Assembly (NCBI RefSeq): GCF_002150765.1
Contig: NZ_MUYM01000070.1
Location: 1 to 64,000 of the forward strand
Length of the DNA stretch: 64,000 nucleotides
Direction of reading: 5' to 3'
Source: Lentzea kentuckyensis
GTDB lineage: Bacteria; Actinomycetota; Actinomycetes; Mycobacteriales; Pseudonocardiaceae
Part shown: positions 25,735 to 36,306 of the stretch, one piece after another
Layout of the letters: every line of letters begins with the position of its first letter
How positions within the stretch are numbered: position 1 is the stretch's first letter
The notes under the pieces: generated by a model
What the model was told of the DNA's origin: nothing
Databases searched by the model: none
What the model saw: only the letters and a program-made list of their open reading frames with translations
Program-made: the position numbers and the translations under genes

Positions 25735-25760
25735 CGTTTGTTAGGTTCGCCTAACAAACG
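25735..25760 (+). promoter_or_regulatory. UUCG-loop hairpin / possible iron box in nuo leader
   Basis: Perfect 11-bp arms (CGTTTGTTAGG and CCTAACAAACG) around a TTCG loop, 57 bases before nuoA. As RNA this is an exceptionally stable UUCG hairpin in the 5' leader. As DNA, TTAGGTTCGCCTAAC resembles an IdeR/DmdR iron box, though I count only about 14 of 19 matches to the consensus. Both roles are inferences. Confidence 0.5.
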
Positions 25761-25817
25761 AGTCGCAGAACAACACCCTTAGGGTGCGCCTCGACCGCGA
25801 GGAAAGGACGACGGAGC

Positions 25818-26183
25818 GTGCTTGACCCTTACCTCCCCCTCGTATTGATGTTCGCGCTCGCCGGGGCGTTCGCGCTGTTCTCGGTGACCGCAGCGCCCTA
25901 CATCGGACCCCGCCGCTACAACAAGGCGAAGCTCGACGCCTACGAGTGCGGCATCGAACCGAGCCCGCAGCCGGTCGTGGGTGGTGGGCGCATGCCCGTC
26001 GCCTACTACCTGACGGCGATGCTCTTCATCTTGTTCGACATCGAAATGGTCTTCCTCTACCCGTTCGCCGTAGCGGCCGACAAGCTCGGCCTGTTCGGGC
26101 TGGTGGAGATCGTCCTGTTCGTCGCCACGGTCGGCTTCGCGTACGTCTACGTGTGGCGTCGCGGCGGCCTCGACTGGAACTGA
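25818..26183 (+). CDS. nuoA: NADH-quinone oxidoreductase subunit A
   Basis: 121-residue subunit with three transmembrane helices that helps form the quinone channel of complex I. Signature YECGIEPSPQPV (conserved Cys-Gly-Ile-Glu loop) and the acidic FDIEMVFLYPFAV helix. GTG start at 25818, with GGAAAGGACG as the ribosome-binding region. First gene of a 14-gene nuo operon controlled from the Rex-operator region upstream. Confidence 0.96.
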   Translation: MLDPYLPLVLMFALAGAFALFSVTAAPYIGPRRYNKAKLDAYECGIEPSPQPVVGGGRMPVAYYLTAMLFILFDIEMVFLYPFAVAADKLGLFGLVEIVLFVATVGFAYVYVWRRGGLDWN

Positions 26184-26190
26184 GGAAGTC

Positions 26191-26742
26191 ATGGGTCTCG
26201 AGGAGAAGCTCCCGAACGGCATCCTGCTGGTCAGCGTCGAGAAGCTGGTCAACTGGACCCGCAAGTCCTCGCTGTGGCCTGCCACCTTCGGCCTGGCCTG
26301 CTGCGCCATCGAGATGATGACGACGGGTGGACCGCGCTACGACCTCGCCCGCTTCGGCATGGAGGTCTTCCGGGCCTCACCGCGCCAGGCGGACCTGATG
26401 ATCGTCGCGGGCCGCGTCACCAACAAGATGGCGCCGGTGCTGCGGCAGATCTACGACCAGATGCCCGAGCCGCGCTGGGTGCTGGCGATGGGCGTCTGCG
26501 CGTCGACCGGTGGCATGTTCAACAACTACGCGGTGGTGCAGGGCGTCGACCACGTCGTGCCCGTCGACATGTACCTGCCGGGCTGCCCGCCGCGGCCGGA
26601 GATGCTGATGGACGCGATCCTCAAGATCCACGCCAAGATCATGGACGAGCCGCTCAACGCCGTGCGCGCCAAGGCACTCGCCGACTCGGGCTACCGCACC
26701 GATCTCATCCCGTCGTCCGAGCGTTTTGCGAGGAAGAAGTGA
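26191..26742 (+). CDS. nuoB: NADH-quinone oxidoreductase subunit B
   Basis: 183 residues; carries the terminal 4Fe-4S cluster N2, the direct donor to menaquinone. The ligands are in LACCAIEMM (tandem Cys pair), MGVCASTGGMFNNY and YLPGCPPRPE. Full length. ATG 26191, seven bases after nuoA; its stop overlaps the nuoC GTG. Confidence 0.97.
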   Translation: MGLEEKLPNGILLVSVEKLVNWTRKSSLWPATFGLACCAIEMMTTGGPRYDLARFGMEVFRASPRQADLMIVAGRVTNKMAPVLRQIYDQMPEPRWVLAMGVCASTGGMFNNYAVVQGVDHVVPVDMYLPGCPPRPEMLMDAILKIHAKIMDEPLNAVRAKALADSGYRTDLIPSSERFARKK

Positions 26743-27482
26743 CCGAGCCAGGGGGAGAGCACTCCAGCGCGGACCGCGCTGGAGAGGGCCTCGAAAAGAC
26801 CAACGGTGCCGAAGCCAAGGCGCCGATCTTCGCGGGCAAGGAGCGCAAGGGCCTCTTCGGCGTCACCGGCTCCGGTGACACGTCCGGTTTCGGTGGCCTG
26901 CGCCTGCCCGCCCACGTGGCCGCTCCGTCCGAGCGCCCGTACGGCGGCTGGTTCGACGAGGTGGCCGACGAGCTGTTCGCCGCGATCAGCGACAAGGGCC
27001 TGCCCGCCGGCACGGTGCAGCAGGTGACCGTCGACCGCGGCGAGATCACCTTCTACCTCCTGCCGGAGACGCTGCTGGAGGTGGCGCGCATCTGCCGCGA
27101 CACCCCGTCGCTGCGCTTCGAGCTCTGCAGCTCGGTCTCCGGTGTCGACTACGGCGCCGACGTGCCGCAGCGCCTGCACTCCGTCACGCACCTGACGTCG
27201 ATGACGTACCGCCGCCGCATCCGGCTGGAGGTCGCGGTCGACGTCGAGAACCCGCACGTGCCGAGTCTCGTCGAGGTCTACCCGACGGCGGACTGGCAGG
27301 AGCGCGAGACCTGGGACATGTTCGGGATCATCTACGACGGTCACCCCGGACTGACCCGCATCCTCATGCCGGACGACTGGGACGGCCACCCGCAGCGCAA
27401 GGACTACCCGCTGGGCGGCATTCCGGTCGAGTACAAGGGCGCGGAGATTCCTCCGCCGGACCAGAGGCGGTCGTACTCATGA
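26739..27482 (+). CDS. nuoC: NADH-quinone oxidoreductase subunit C
   Basis: 247 residues from GTG 26739 (GTGA overlap with nuoB). The first ~65 residues are a charged extension found in actinobacterial NuoC. The 30-kDa-subunit core has LRFELCSSVSGVDYG and the signature WQERETWDMFGIIYDGHPGLTRILMP-type segment near residue 190, ending KDYPLGG. Peripheral arm subunit that scaffolds NuoD. Confidence 0.95.
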   Translation: MTEPGGEHSSADRAGEGLEKTNGAEAKAPIFAGKERKGLFGVTGSGDTSGFGGLRLPAHVAAPSERPYGGWFDEVADELFAAISDKGLPAGTVQQVTVDRGEITFYLLPETLLEVARICRDTPSLRFELCSSVSGVDYGADVPQRLHSVTHLTSMTYRRRIRLEVAVDVENPHVPSLVEVYPTADWQERETWDMFGIIYDGHPGLTRILMPDDWDGHPQRKDYPLGGIPVEYKGAEIPPPDQRRSYS

Positions 27483-28855
27483 CCGAGCGGCTTTCCGACG
27501 TCACCACGGGCACCGACACCAGCCCGGCGGGCCAGGACAGCGTCGAGACCCCAGAGGTCGCCGACTCCCGCAAGACCACCGAGGGCACCGTCTACACGGT
27601 GACCGGCGGCGACTGGGACGAGGTCCTCGCGGACGCGGTCCACGACGAGCGCATCGTCATGAACCTCGGCCCGCAGCACCCCTCGACCCACGGCGTGCTC
27701 CGCCTGGTCCTGGAGCTCGAGGGCGAGACGGTCACGCACGCCCGCAGCGTCATCGGCTACCTGCACACGGGTATCGAGAAGAACCTCGAGTACCGCAACT
27801 GGGTCCAGGGCGTCACCTTCATCACGCGCACCGACTACCTGGCGCCGCTGCACCACGAGGCCGCGTACTGCATGTCGGTCGAGAAGCTGCTCGGCGTCAC
27901 GGTGCCGGACAAGGCGCAGGCCATCCGCGTGCTCCTGATGGAGATCAACCGGATCAGCTCGCACCTCGTCGCGCTCGCCACCGGCGGCATGGAGCTCGGC
28001 GCGCTGACCGGCATGACCTCCGGCTTCCGCGAGCGGGAGGAGGCGCTGCACCTGCTGGAGCACCTCACCGGCCTGCGCATGAACCACGCGTTCATCCGCC
28101 CCGGCGGTCTCGCGCAGGACCTGCCGGACGACGCGGTCGAGAAGATCACCGCGTTCGTCAAGGTCATGGAGAAGCGGCTCCCGGACTACGACAAGCTGCT
28201 CACCGGTCAGCCGATCTGGCGCAACCGCCTCGCGGGCGTGGGCTACCTGCCCGTCGACGCGTGCCTCGCGCTCGGCATCACCGGCCCGATCCTGCGCTCC
28301 GCCGGCCTCGGCTGGGACCTGCGCAAGATCGAGCCGTACTGCGGCTACGAGAACTACTCCTTCGACGTGCCCACCTCGAACGCGGCGGACTGCTTCGCGC
28401 GGTACCTGCTGCGCCTCGAGGAGATGCACCAGTCGCTGAAGATCATCAAGCAGGTCGTGAAGAGTCTGCCGACCGGTCCGGTGATGGTCGAGGACGCCAA
28501 GATCGCGTGGCCCGCGCAGCTCACGATCGGCAGCGACGGCATGGGCAACTCGCTCGAGCACGTCCGCAAGATCATGGGCCAGTCGATGGAGTCCCTGATC
28601 CACCACTTCAAGCTGGTGACCGAGGGCTTCAAGGTGCCGTCCGGCCAGGTGTACGTGCCGGTCGAGTCGCCGCGCGGCGAGCTGGGCTACCACGTCGTCT
28701 CCGACGGCGGCACCCGCCCGATGCGCGTGCACCTGCGCGAACCCAGCTTCGTGAACCTCCAGTCGATGCCCGCGATGTGCGAGGGCGGCATGGTCGCCGA
28801 CGTCATCGCGTCCGTCGCCTCGATCGACCCGGTGATGGGTGGTTGCGACCGATGA
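27479..28855 (+). CDS. nuoD: NADH-quinone oxidoreductase subunit D
   Basis: 458 residues with an N-terminal ~60-residue extension. The 49-kDa subunit shapes the quinone pocket together with NuoB. Signatures: MNLGPQHPSTHGVLRL (quinone-site His) and HTGIEKNLEYRN, then RPGGLAQDLPDD and a C-terminal SIDPVMGGCDR. ATG overlaps the nuoC stop. Confidence 0.97.
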   Translation: MTERLSDVTTGTDTSPAGQDSVETPEVADSRKTTEGTVYTVTGGDWDEVLADAVHDERIVMNLGPQHPSTHGVLRLVLELEGETVTHARSVIGYLHTGIEKNLEYRNWVQGVTFITRTDYLAPLHHEAAYCMSVEKLLGVTVPDKAQAIRVLLMEINRISSHLVALATGGMELGALTGMTSGFREREEALHLLEHLTGLRMNHAFIRPGGLAQDLPDDAVEKITAFVKVMEKRLPDYDKLLTGQPIWRNRLAGVGYLPVDACLALGITGPILRSAGLGWDLRKIEPYCGYENYSFDVPTSNAADCFARYLLRLEEMHQSLKIIKQVVKSLPTGPVMVEDAKIAWPAQLTIGSDGMGNSLEHVRKIMGQSMESLIHHFKLVTEGFKVPSGQVYVPVESPRGELGYHVVSDGGTRPMRVHLREPSFVNLQSMPAMCEGGMVADVIASVASIDPVMGGCDR

Positions 28856-29568
28856 CTCAAGCGCCAGAACAGACCTTTGACCAGTCCACTGTGGACCGCG
28901 CGCAGGCGATCATCGCCCGCTACCCGCAGTCCCGCAGTGCGCTGCTGCCGATGCTGCACCTGGTGCAGTCGGTCGAGGGCTACGTCTCCCAGGAGGGCAT
29001 CCGGTTCTGCGCCGGGCAGCTCGACCTGAGCGAGGCCGAGGTCAGCGCGGTCGCGACGTTCTACACGATGTACAAGCGCCGCCCGTGCGGTGAGCACCTG
29101 GTCAGCGTGTGCACGAACACGCTGTGCGCGGCGCTCGGCGGCGACGACATCTACAAGACCCTCAAGGACCACCTCGGTGTGGGCCACGAGGAGACCGCGG
29201 GCGAGCCGGGCACGCCGGGCTCGATCACCCTGGAGCACGCCGAGTGCCTCGCCGCGTGCGACCTCGGCCCGGTGCTCCAGGTGAACTACGAGTTCTACGA
29301 CAACCAGACGCCGGACAAGGCGCTGGGGCTCGTGAAGGCGTTGCAGTCAGGGGACAAGCCCGCCCCGACGCGCGGCGCCCCGCTCACCGATTTCAAGCAG
29401 GCGGAACTGCAGCTCGCCGGCTTCTTCGAGGGTCGCGACGCGGACCTCGACGGACCGTCGGCGGCGCCGGAGACGTTGCGGGGCGCCCAGATCGCGAAGG
29501 ACCGCGGCTGGGACGCACCGAAGATGCCGGCCAACGCCGAGTTCCCCGCCCTGCCGGAAAAGAAGTAG
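28852..29568 (+). CDS. nuoE: NADH-quinone oxidoreductase subunit E
   Basis: 238 residues from ATG 28852 (overlaps the nuoD TGA); a longer upstream frame is a shadow. Thioredoxin-like 2Fe-2S subunit (cluster N1a): ligands in VCTNTLCAALGG and AECLAACDLGPV. A ~75-residue charged C-terminal tail (to FPALPEKK) is longer than in E. coli NuoE, as in mycobacteria. Confidence 0.96.
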   Translation: MTQAPEQTFDQSTVDRAQAIIARYPQSRSALLPMLHLVQSVEGYVSQEGIRFCAGQLDLSEAEVSAVATFYTMYKRRPCGEHLVSVCTNTLCAALGGDDIYKTLKDHLGVGHEETAGEPGTPGSITLEHAECLAACDLGPVLQVNYEFYDNQTPDKALGLVKALQSGDKPAPTRGAPLTDFKQAELQLAGFFEGRDADLDGPSAAPETLRGAQIAKDRGWDAPKMPANAEFPALPEKK

Positions 29569-29578
29569 GGGGCACAAG

Positions 29579-30855
<1,277 letters not shown>

Positions 30856-30859
<4 letters not shown>

Positions 30860-33321
30860 CCATCGCCCCTGACAAGAGCACCACGACCGAGGTCGTCGTA
30901 CCCGAGGGTCACGTCAAGCTCATCATCGACGGCGTCGAGGTCATCGCGCCCAAGGGTGAGCTGCTGATCCGCACGGCGGAGCGCCTCGGCACGGTCATCC
31001 CGCGCTTCTGCGACCACCCGCTGCTGGAGCCCGCGGGCGCCTGCCGCCAGTGTCTCGTCGAGGTCGAGATGGGCGGCCGGCCGATGCCGAAGCCGCAGGC
31101 CTCCTGCACGATGACGGTCGCGGACGGCATGGTCGTGAAGACCCAGCTGACCTCGCCGGTCGCGGACAAGGCCCAGCAGGGTGTGATGGAGCTGCTGCTC
31201 ATCAACCACCCGCTGGACTGCCCGATCTGCGACAAGGGCGGTGAGTGCCCGCTGCAGAACCAGGCGATCGCCCACGGCCGCAGCGACTCCCGCTTCCACG
31301 AGCACAAGCGGACGTTCCCGAAGCCGATCAACATCTCGACGCAGGTGTTGCTCGACCGCGAACGCTGCGTGCTCTGCCAGCGCTGCACGCGGTTCTCCGC
31401 GCAGATCGCCGGTGACCCGTTCATCGAACTGCTGGAGCGCGGCTCCCAGCAGCAGATCGGTGTGGCGAAGGACAAGCCGTTCCAGTCGTACTTCTCCGGC
31501 AACACCATCCAGATCTGCCCGGTCGGTGCTTTGACGAGCGCCGCCTACCGGTTCCGCGCCCGGCCGTTCGACCTCGTGTCGACGCCGAGCGTCTGCGAGC
31601 ACTGCTCGTCGGGTTGTGCCGAGCGCACCGACTGGCGGCGCGGCAAGGTGCAGCGCAAGCTCGCCGGCGACGACCCGCAGGTCAACGAGGAGTGGATCTG
31701 CGACAAGGGCCGGTTCGCCTTCCGCTACGCCACGTCCGACGACCGCATCACGCGGCCGATGGTCCGCGACGCCGAGACCGGTGAGCTGCGCGAGTCGTCC
31801 TGGACCGAGGCGCTGCAGGTCGCGGCGGCAGGTTTGGCGGCGGCGAGGGACGCGAACGGCGTCGGTGTCCTCACCGGTGGCCGGCTGACCGTCGAGGACG
31901 CCTACGCGTACTCGAAGTTCGCCCGGATCGCGTTGCGCACCAACGACATCGACTTCCGCGCCCGGCCGCACAGCGCCGAGGAGCTGGAGTTCCTGTCCGG
32001 TACCACGGTGTTCACCAACCCGGACAACGGCGTCACCTTCCAGGGCATCGAGAACGCACCGGCCGCGTTGCTGGTCGCGTTCGAGCCCGAGGAGGAAGCG
32101 CCGATCGTCTTCCTGCGCCTGCGCAAGGCCGCTCGCACCGGCAGGACCAAGGTCTTCCACCTCGGCCAGTTCACCACCCCGGCCGTGGAGAAGACCTTCG
32201 GCACGTTGCTCGCCTGCGTGCCGGGAGCCGAGGCCAACGCGCTGAACGCGTTGCCGGAGCACGCTTCCGACGTCGTCGACCTGCTGGGCAAGCCCGGCGC
32301 GGTGATCCTGGTCGGCGAGCGCGCCGCCGAGATCCCCGGCGCGTTCACCGCGGTCGCGAGGCTCGCGGAGCGCACCGGCGCCAAGGTCGCGTGGATCCCG
32401 CGCCGTGCCGGTGAGCGCGGCGCGCTCGCGGTCGGTGCCACGCCGAACCTGCTGCCCGGCGGGCGCCACGTCGCGAACGCGGCCGCGCGCACCGAGGTCG
32501 AGCGGACCTGGGGCATCGAGGAGGGCACGATCCCGGCCACGCCGGGCCGTGACACCAACGGAATCCTCATCGCGGCCGCCAGCGGTGGCCTGTCCGGCCT
32601 GCTGATCGGTGGCGTCGACCCGTTCGACCTGCCGGACCCCGCGCTCGCGGAACGAGCGTTGGGCATGGCCGGTTTCGTCGTGAGCCTGGAGCAGCGGCCG
32701 AGCGCGGTCACCGCGCACGCCGACGTCGTGCTCCCGATCGCCCCGGCGGTCGAGAAGTCCGGCAGCTTCCTCAACTGGGAGGGTCGCCACCGCGAGTTCG
32801 GCACGACGCTCGAAGGCACCGGCTCGCTGGCGGACTGCCGCGTGCTCGACACCCTCGCGGTGGAGATGGACGCGGACCTGTTCACGCAGACGCCCGCCGC
32901 CGCGGCCGCCGACCTGGCTCGACTGGGCGAGGGCGTCCCGAGCGGTTCCTCGCTCAACGTCGCCGCGCCGCTGCAGAGCCCGGCCGGTGCCGGCCAGGCC
33001 GTGCTCGCCACCTGGCACCGGTTGATCGGCAACGGCTCGCTGCAGGTGGACGAGCCGCACCTGGCCGGCACCGCACGCCCGGCCGTCGCCAAGGTCGCAG
33101 AGGCCACCGCGCAGCAGTTCGGTCTGGCGACCGGCGGCTCCGTGACGGTCTCCACCGACCGCGGCGCGATCACGCTGCCGGTCGAGACCGACGACCTGCC
33201 CGAGGGCGTCATCTGGCTGCCCACCAACTCGGGTGACGTGACCGTCCGGGCCACGCTCGGCGCGGGCCACGGCTCGATCGTCTCCGTCAGCGCCGGAACC
33301 TCGTCTGGGGTGAAGTCATGA
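30856..33321 (+). CDS. nuoG: NADH-quinone oxidoreductase subunit G
   Basis: 821 residues from ATG 30856 (ATGA overlap with nuoF). Largest peripheral subunit, a molybdopterin-oxidoreductase fold with several Fe-S clusters. Ligands: FCDHPLLEPAGACRQCLVE, CPICDKGGECPLQ, CVLCQRCTRF, and CEHCSSGC for the extra N7-type cluster seen in many bacteria. The remaining ~550 residues are the inactive Mo-enzyme-like domain. Confidence 0.96.
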
Positions 33322-34637
33322 TCCAGCACGTCCTCGCGGAGAACGGCGAGACCGCCAAGTTGCTCGTGGACGACCCGATCTGGCTGGTCCTGATCAAGGT
33401 CGTCGGGATCTTCGCCTTCCTCGTGGTCATGACCCTGTTCATGATCAACTGGGAGCGCAAGGTCGTCGCGCGGATGCAGCACCGCCCCGGCCCCAACCGG
33501 GTCGGCCCGAACGGCTGGCTGCAGTCGCTCGCGGACGGTCTGAAGCTCGCGTTCAAGGAGGACATCCGCCCGGTCCTCGCGGACAAGTGGGTGTTCTTCC
33601 TCGCCCCGGTGATCTCCTGCATCCCCGCGTTCCTCGCGTTCTCGGTGATCCCGCTGGCCGGCAAGGTCAGCATGTTCGGCCAGGAGACCGCGCTGCAGCT
33701 CGTCGACCTCCCGGTCGGCGTGCTGGTGGTGCTGGCCTGCTCCTCGCTCGGCGTCTACGGCATCGTGCTGTCCGGCTGGGCCTCCGGCTCGCCGTACCCG
33801 CTGCTGGGTGCTCTGCGCAGTGCCGCCCAGGTGATCTCCTACGAGATCGCGATGGGCCTGTCGATCGTCGCGGTGATCATGTTCACCGGCTCGATGTCGA
33901 CCGGTGACATCGTGGGTGCCCAGGCGAGCACCGTGCTCGGCGCGTTGCCCGGCTGGTTCGGCATCCTGCTGTTCCCCAGCTTCGTGATCTACGTGGTGTC
34001 GATGGTCGGCGAGACCAACCGCGCTCCGTTCGACCTCCCCGAGGCCGAGTCGGAGCTGGTCGGTGGTTTCCACACGGAGTACAGCTCGCTGAAGTTCGCG
34101 CTGTTCTTCCTCGCCGAGTACGTCAACATGGTCACCGTCTCGGCGCTCGCGACCACGCTCTTCCTCGGTGGCTACCACGCCCCGTGGAGCGGCGACTTCC
34201 TGAACACCGGCTGGTGGGGCCTGCTCTGGTTCATCCTCAAGACGCTGGCGTTCCTCTTCCTCTTCATCTGGCTGCGCGGCACGCTTCCCCGCCTGCGCTA
34301 CGACCAGTTCATGAAGCTGGGCTGGAAGGTGCTCGTCCCGACCAGCCTCGTCTGGATCATGGCCGTCGCGGTCATCCGCACCGGCGCGATCCAGCAGCTC
34401 TCCACGGCGCAGCGGCTCATCGCGCTCGGCGTGATCGTCGGCCTCGTGCTGCTGGTCTCGTTCCTGCTACCGGACAAGAAGGTCCAGGACACCAAGGGCG
34501 TTCCGCTCGCGGGTTCGGGCTTCCCGGTACCGCCGCTCGACCTCGTCGTCCCCAAGGCCGCGCCCAAGCGCAAGGTCAAGGTCGCCAACATCCCCAAGGA
34601 AACGGCAGCCGTTACCACCGGTAAGGAGGCTGAGTAG
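33318..34637 (+). CDS. nuoH: NADH-quinone oxidoreductase subunit H
   Basis: 439 residues with about eight transmembrane helices, linking the quinone site to the membrane arm. Signatures: MQHRPGPNRVGPNGWLQSLAD and NRAPFDLPEAESELVGGFHTEY. The ~50-residue basic C-terminal tail is typical of actinobacteria. ATG overlaps the nuoG stop. Confidence 0.97.
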   Translation: MIQHVLAENGETAKLLVDDPIWLVLIKVVGIFAFLVVMTLFMINWERKVVARMQHRPGPNRVGPNGWLQSLADGLKLAFKEDIRPVLADKWVFFLAPVISCIPAFLAFSVIPLAGKVSMFGQETALQLVDLPVGVLVVLACSSLGVYGIVLSGWASGSPYPLLGALRSAAQVISYEIAMGLSIVAVIMFTGSMSTGDIVGAQASTVLGALPGWFGILLFPSFVIYVVSMVGETNRAPFDLPEAESELVGGFHTEYSSLKFALFFLAEYVNMVTVSALATTLFLGGYHAPWSGDFLNTGWWGLLWFILKTLAFLFLFIWLRGTLPRLRYDQFMKLGWKVLVPTSLVWIMAVAVIRTGAIQQLSTAQRLIALGVIVGLVLLVSFLLPDKKVQDTKGVPLAGSGFPVPPLDLVVPKAAPKRKVKVANIPKETAAVTTGKEAE

Positions 34638-34639
34638 GG

Positions 34640-35155
34640 ATGTTCGAGTCCCTCAAAGGCTTCGGCGTCACCTTCGGCACCATGTTCAAGAAGGTGGTGA
34701 CGGAGGAGTACCCCGAGGTCAAGAAGGTGACCGCGCCGCGGTTCCACGGCCGGCACCAGCTGAACAGGCACCCGGACGGGCTGGAGAAGTGCGTCGGCTG
34801 CGAGCTGTGCGCGTGGGCCTGCCCTGCGGACGCGATCTTCGTCGAGGGTGGCGACAACACCGAGGAAGCGCGCTACTCGCCCGGTGAGCGCTTCGGTGCC
34901 GACTACCAGATCAACTACCTGCGCTGCATCGGCTGCGGCCTGTGCATCGAGGCCTGCCCGACCCGTTCGCTCACGATGACGAACGAGTACGAGCTCGCCG
35001 ACGACAACCGCCAGGACCTGATCTTCACCAAGGAGGACCTGCTCGCCCCGCTGCTGCCCGGCATGGAGCAGCCGCCGCACCCGATGCGGCTCGGCGAGAA
35101 CGAGCAGGACTACTACGTGAACGGCCCGCAGCTGGCTAAGGAGGCTCAGCAGTGA
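34640..35155 (+). CDS. nuoI: NADH-quinone oxidoreductase subunit I
   Basis: 171-residue ferredoxin-like subunit with two 4Fe-4S clusters (N6a, N6b): CVGCELCAWACPADAI (~residue 53) and CIGCGLCIEACPTRSL (~residue 95). Passes electrons toward NuoB. Two bases after nuoH; overlaps nuoJ. Confidence 0.97.
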   Translation: MFESLKGFGVTFGTMFKKVVTEEYPEVKKVTAPRFHGRHQLNRHPDGLEKCVGCELCAWACPADAIFVEGGDNTEEARYSPGERFGADYQINYLRCIGCGLCIEACPTRSLTMTNEYELADDNRQDLIFTKEDLLAPLLPGMEQPPHPMRLGENEQDYYVNGPQLAKEAQQ

Positions 35156-36000
35156 GCTTCCTGATGTTCCTGGCGCAGCAGCCGGAACCGGTGCAGCGCG
35201 CGGTCGACACCGTGACCACGGGCGAGGCGATCTCGTTCTGGATCCTCGGTCCGCTGGCGCTGGCCGGCGCGCTCGGCATGCTCTTCGCGCGCAACGCGGT
35301 GCACTCCGCGCTGTGGCTCGTGGTGACGATGCTCAGCCTCGGTGTGCTGTACATGATCCAGCAGGCGCCGTTCCTCGGCTTCGTGCAGATCATCGTCTAC
35401 ACCGGCGCGATCATGATGCTGTTCCTGTTCGTGCTGATGATGGTCGGCCGGGACAGTTCGGACTCCGTGGTCGAAGTGATCCGCGGCCAGCGACTCGCGG
35501 CCGCGTTGCTCGGCATCGGGTTCGCCGTCCTCATGGTCGGCTCCGTCGCCCGCGCGCTCACCTCGGTCCAGTCCAAGGGCCTGGCCGAGGCGAACACCAC
35601 GAACGGCGGCAACGTCGGCAACATCGGCCAGAAGCTCTTCACGGACTACCTGTTCGCGTTCGAGCTCACGTCGGCGCTGCTGATCACCGCCGCGCTCGGC
35701 GCGATGATCCTGGCCTTCGTCGGCAGGGACGGGAAGCCGTCCAAGAAGACGCAGAAGGAACTCGTCGAGGAGCGCTTCCAGTCGGGCAAGCGGGTCGGGT
35801 CCATCCCCGGTCCGGGTGTCTTCGCCACCGCGAACTCCGTGGCCACCCCCGCACTGCTGCCCGACGGCAGCGTCTCGGAGGAGTCGCTGTTCGAGGTCAT
35901 CGAGGCGACCGACAAGGCCACGCTCTCGGACGACGTCGCCGACGTGGCCGGCACCGGGCACGAGGCAGACGCGCACGCGCTCAAGGGAAGTGAGTCGTGA
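35152..36000 (+). CDS. nuoJ: NADH-quinone oxidoreductase subunit J
   Basis: 282 residues. Five transmembrane helices in the first ~190 residues, including the conserved YTGAIMMLFLFVLMMVG segment whose pi-bulge helix couples quinone chemistry to proton pumping. The ~95-residue hydrophilic C-terminal extension is longer than in E. coli (184 residues in total). GTG start overlaps nuoI. Confidence 0.95.
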   Translation: MSFLMFLAQQPEPVQRAVDTVTTGEAISFWILGPLALAGALGMLFARNAVHSALWLVVTMLSLGVLYMIQQAPFLGFVQIIVYTGAIMMLFLFVLMMVGRDSSDSVVEVIRGQRLAAALLGIGFAVLMVGSVARALTSVQSKGLAEANTTNGGNVGNIGQKLFTDYLFAFELTSALLITAALGAMILAFVGRDGKPSKKTQKELVEERFQSGKRVGSIPGPGVFATANSVATPALLPDGSVSEESLFEVIEATDKATLSDDVADVAGTGHEADAHALKGSES

Positions 36001-36296
36001 CTCCCACCTACTACCTGCTGCTGTCGGCACTGCTGTTCAGCATCGGCGCCGTCGGCGTCCTGGTGCGCCGCAACGCCATCGTGGTCTTCATGTGCGTCGA
36101 GCTCATGCTCAACGCGGTCAACCTGAGCCTCGTGACGTTCGCGCGGATCAACGGCTCGCTCGACGGTCAGGTGATGGCGTTCTTCGTGATGGTCGTCGCC
36201 GCGGCGGAGGTCGTCGTCGGCCTCGCGATCATCATGTCCATCTTCCGGACGCGTCGCTCGGCCTCGGTCGACGACTCGAACCTGCTGAAGTACTGA
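35997..36296 (+). CDS. nuoK: NADH-quinone oxidoreductase subunit K
   Basis: 99-residue, three-helix antiporter-like subunit (MrpC homologue). Conserved membrane Glu residues occur in FMCVELMLNAVNL and VVAAAEVVVGLAI. GTG overlaps the nuoJ stop. Confidence 0.97.
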   Translation: MTPTYYLLLSALLFSIGAVGVLVRRNAIVVFMCVELMLNAVNLSLVTFARINGSLDGQVMAFFVMVVAAAEVVVGLAIIMSIFRTRRSASVDDSNLLKY

Positions 36297-36306
36297 GGGG
36301 TCACCG

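Noticed and set aside
32000..34178. Very long antisense frames inside nuoG, nuoH, nuoL and nuoM
   Set aside because: Typical of high-GC coding DNA; the sense frames carry clear complex I motifs.
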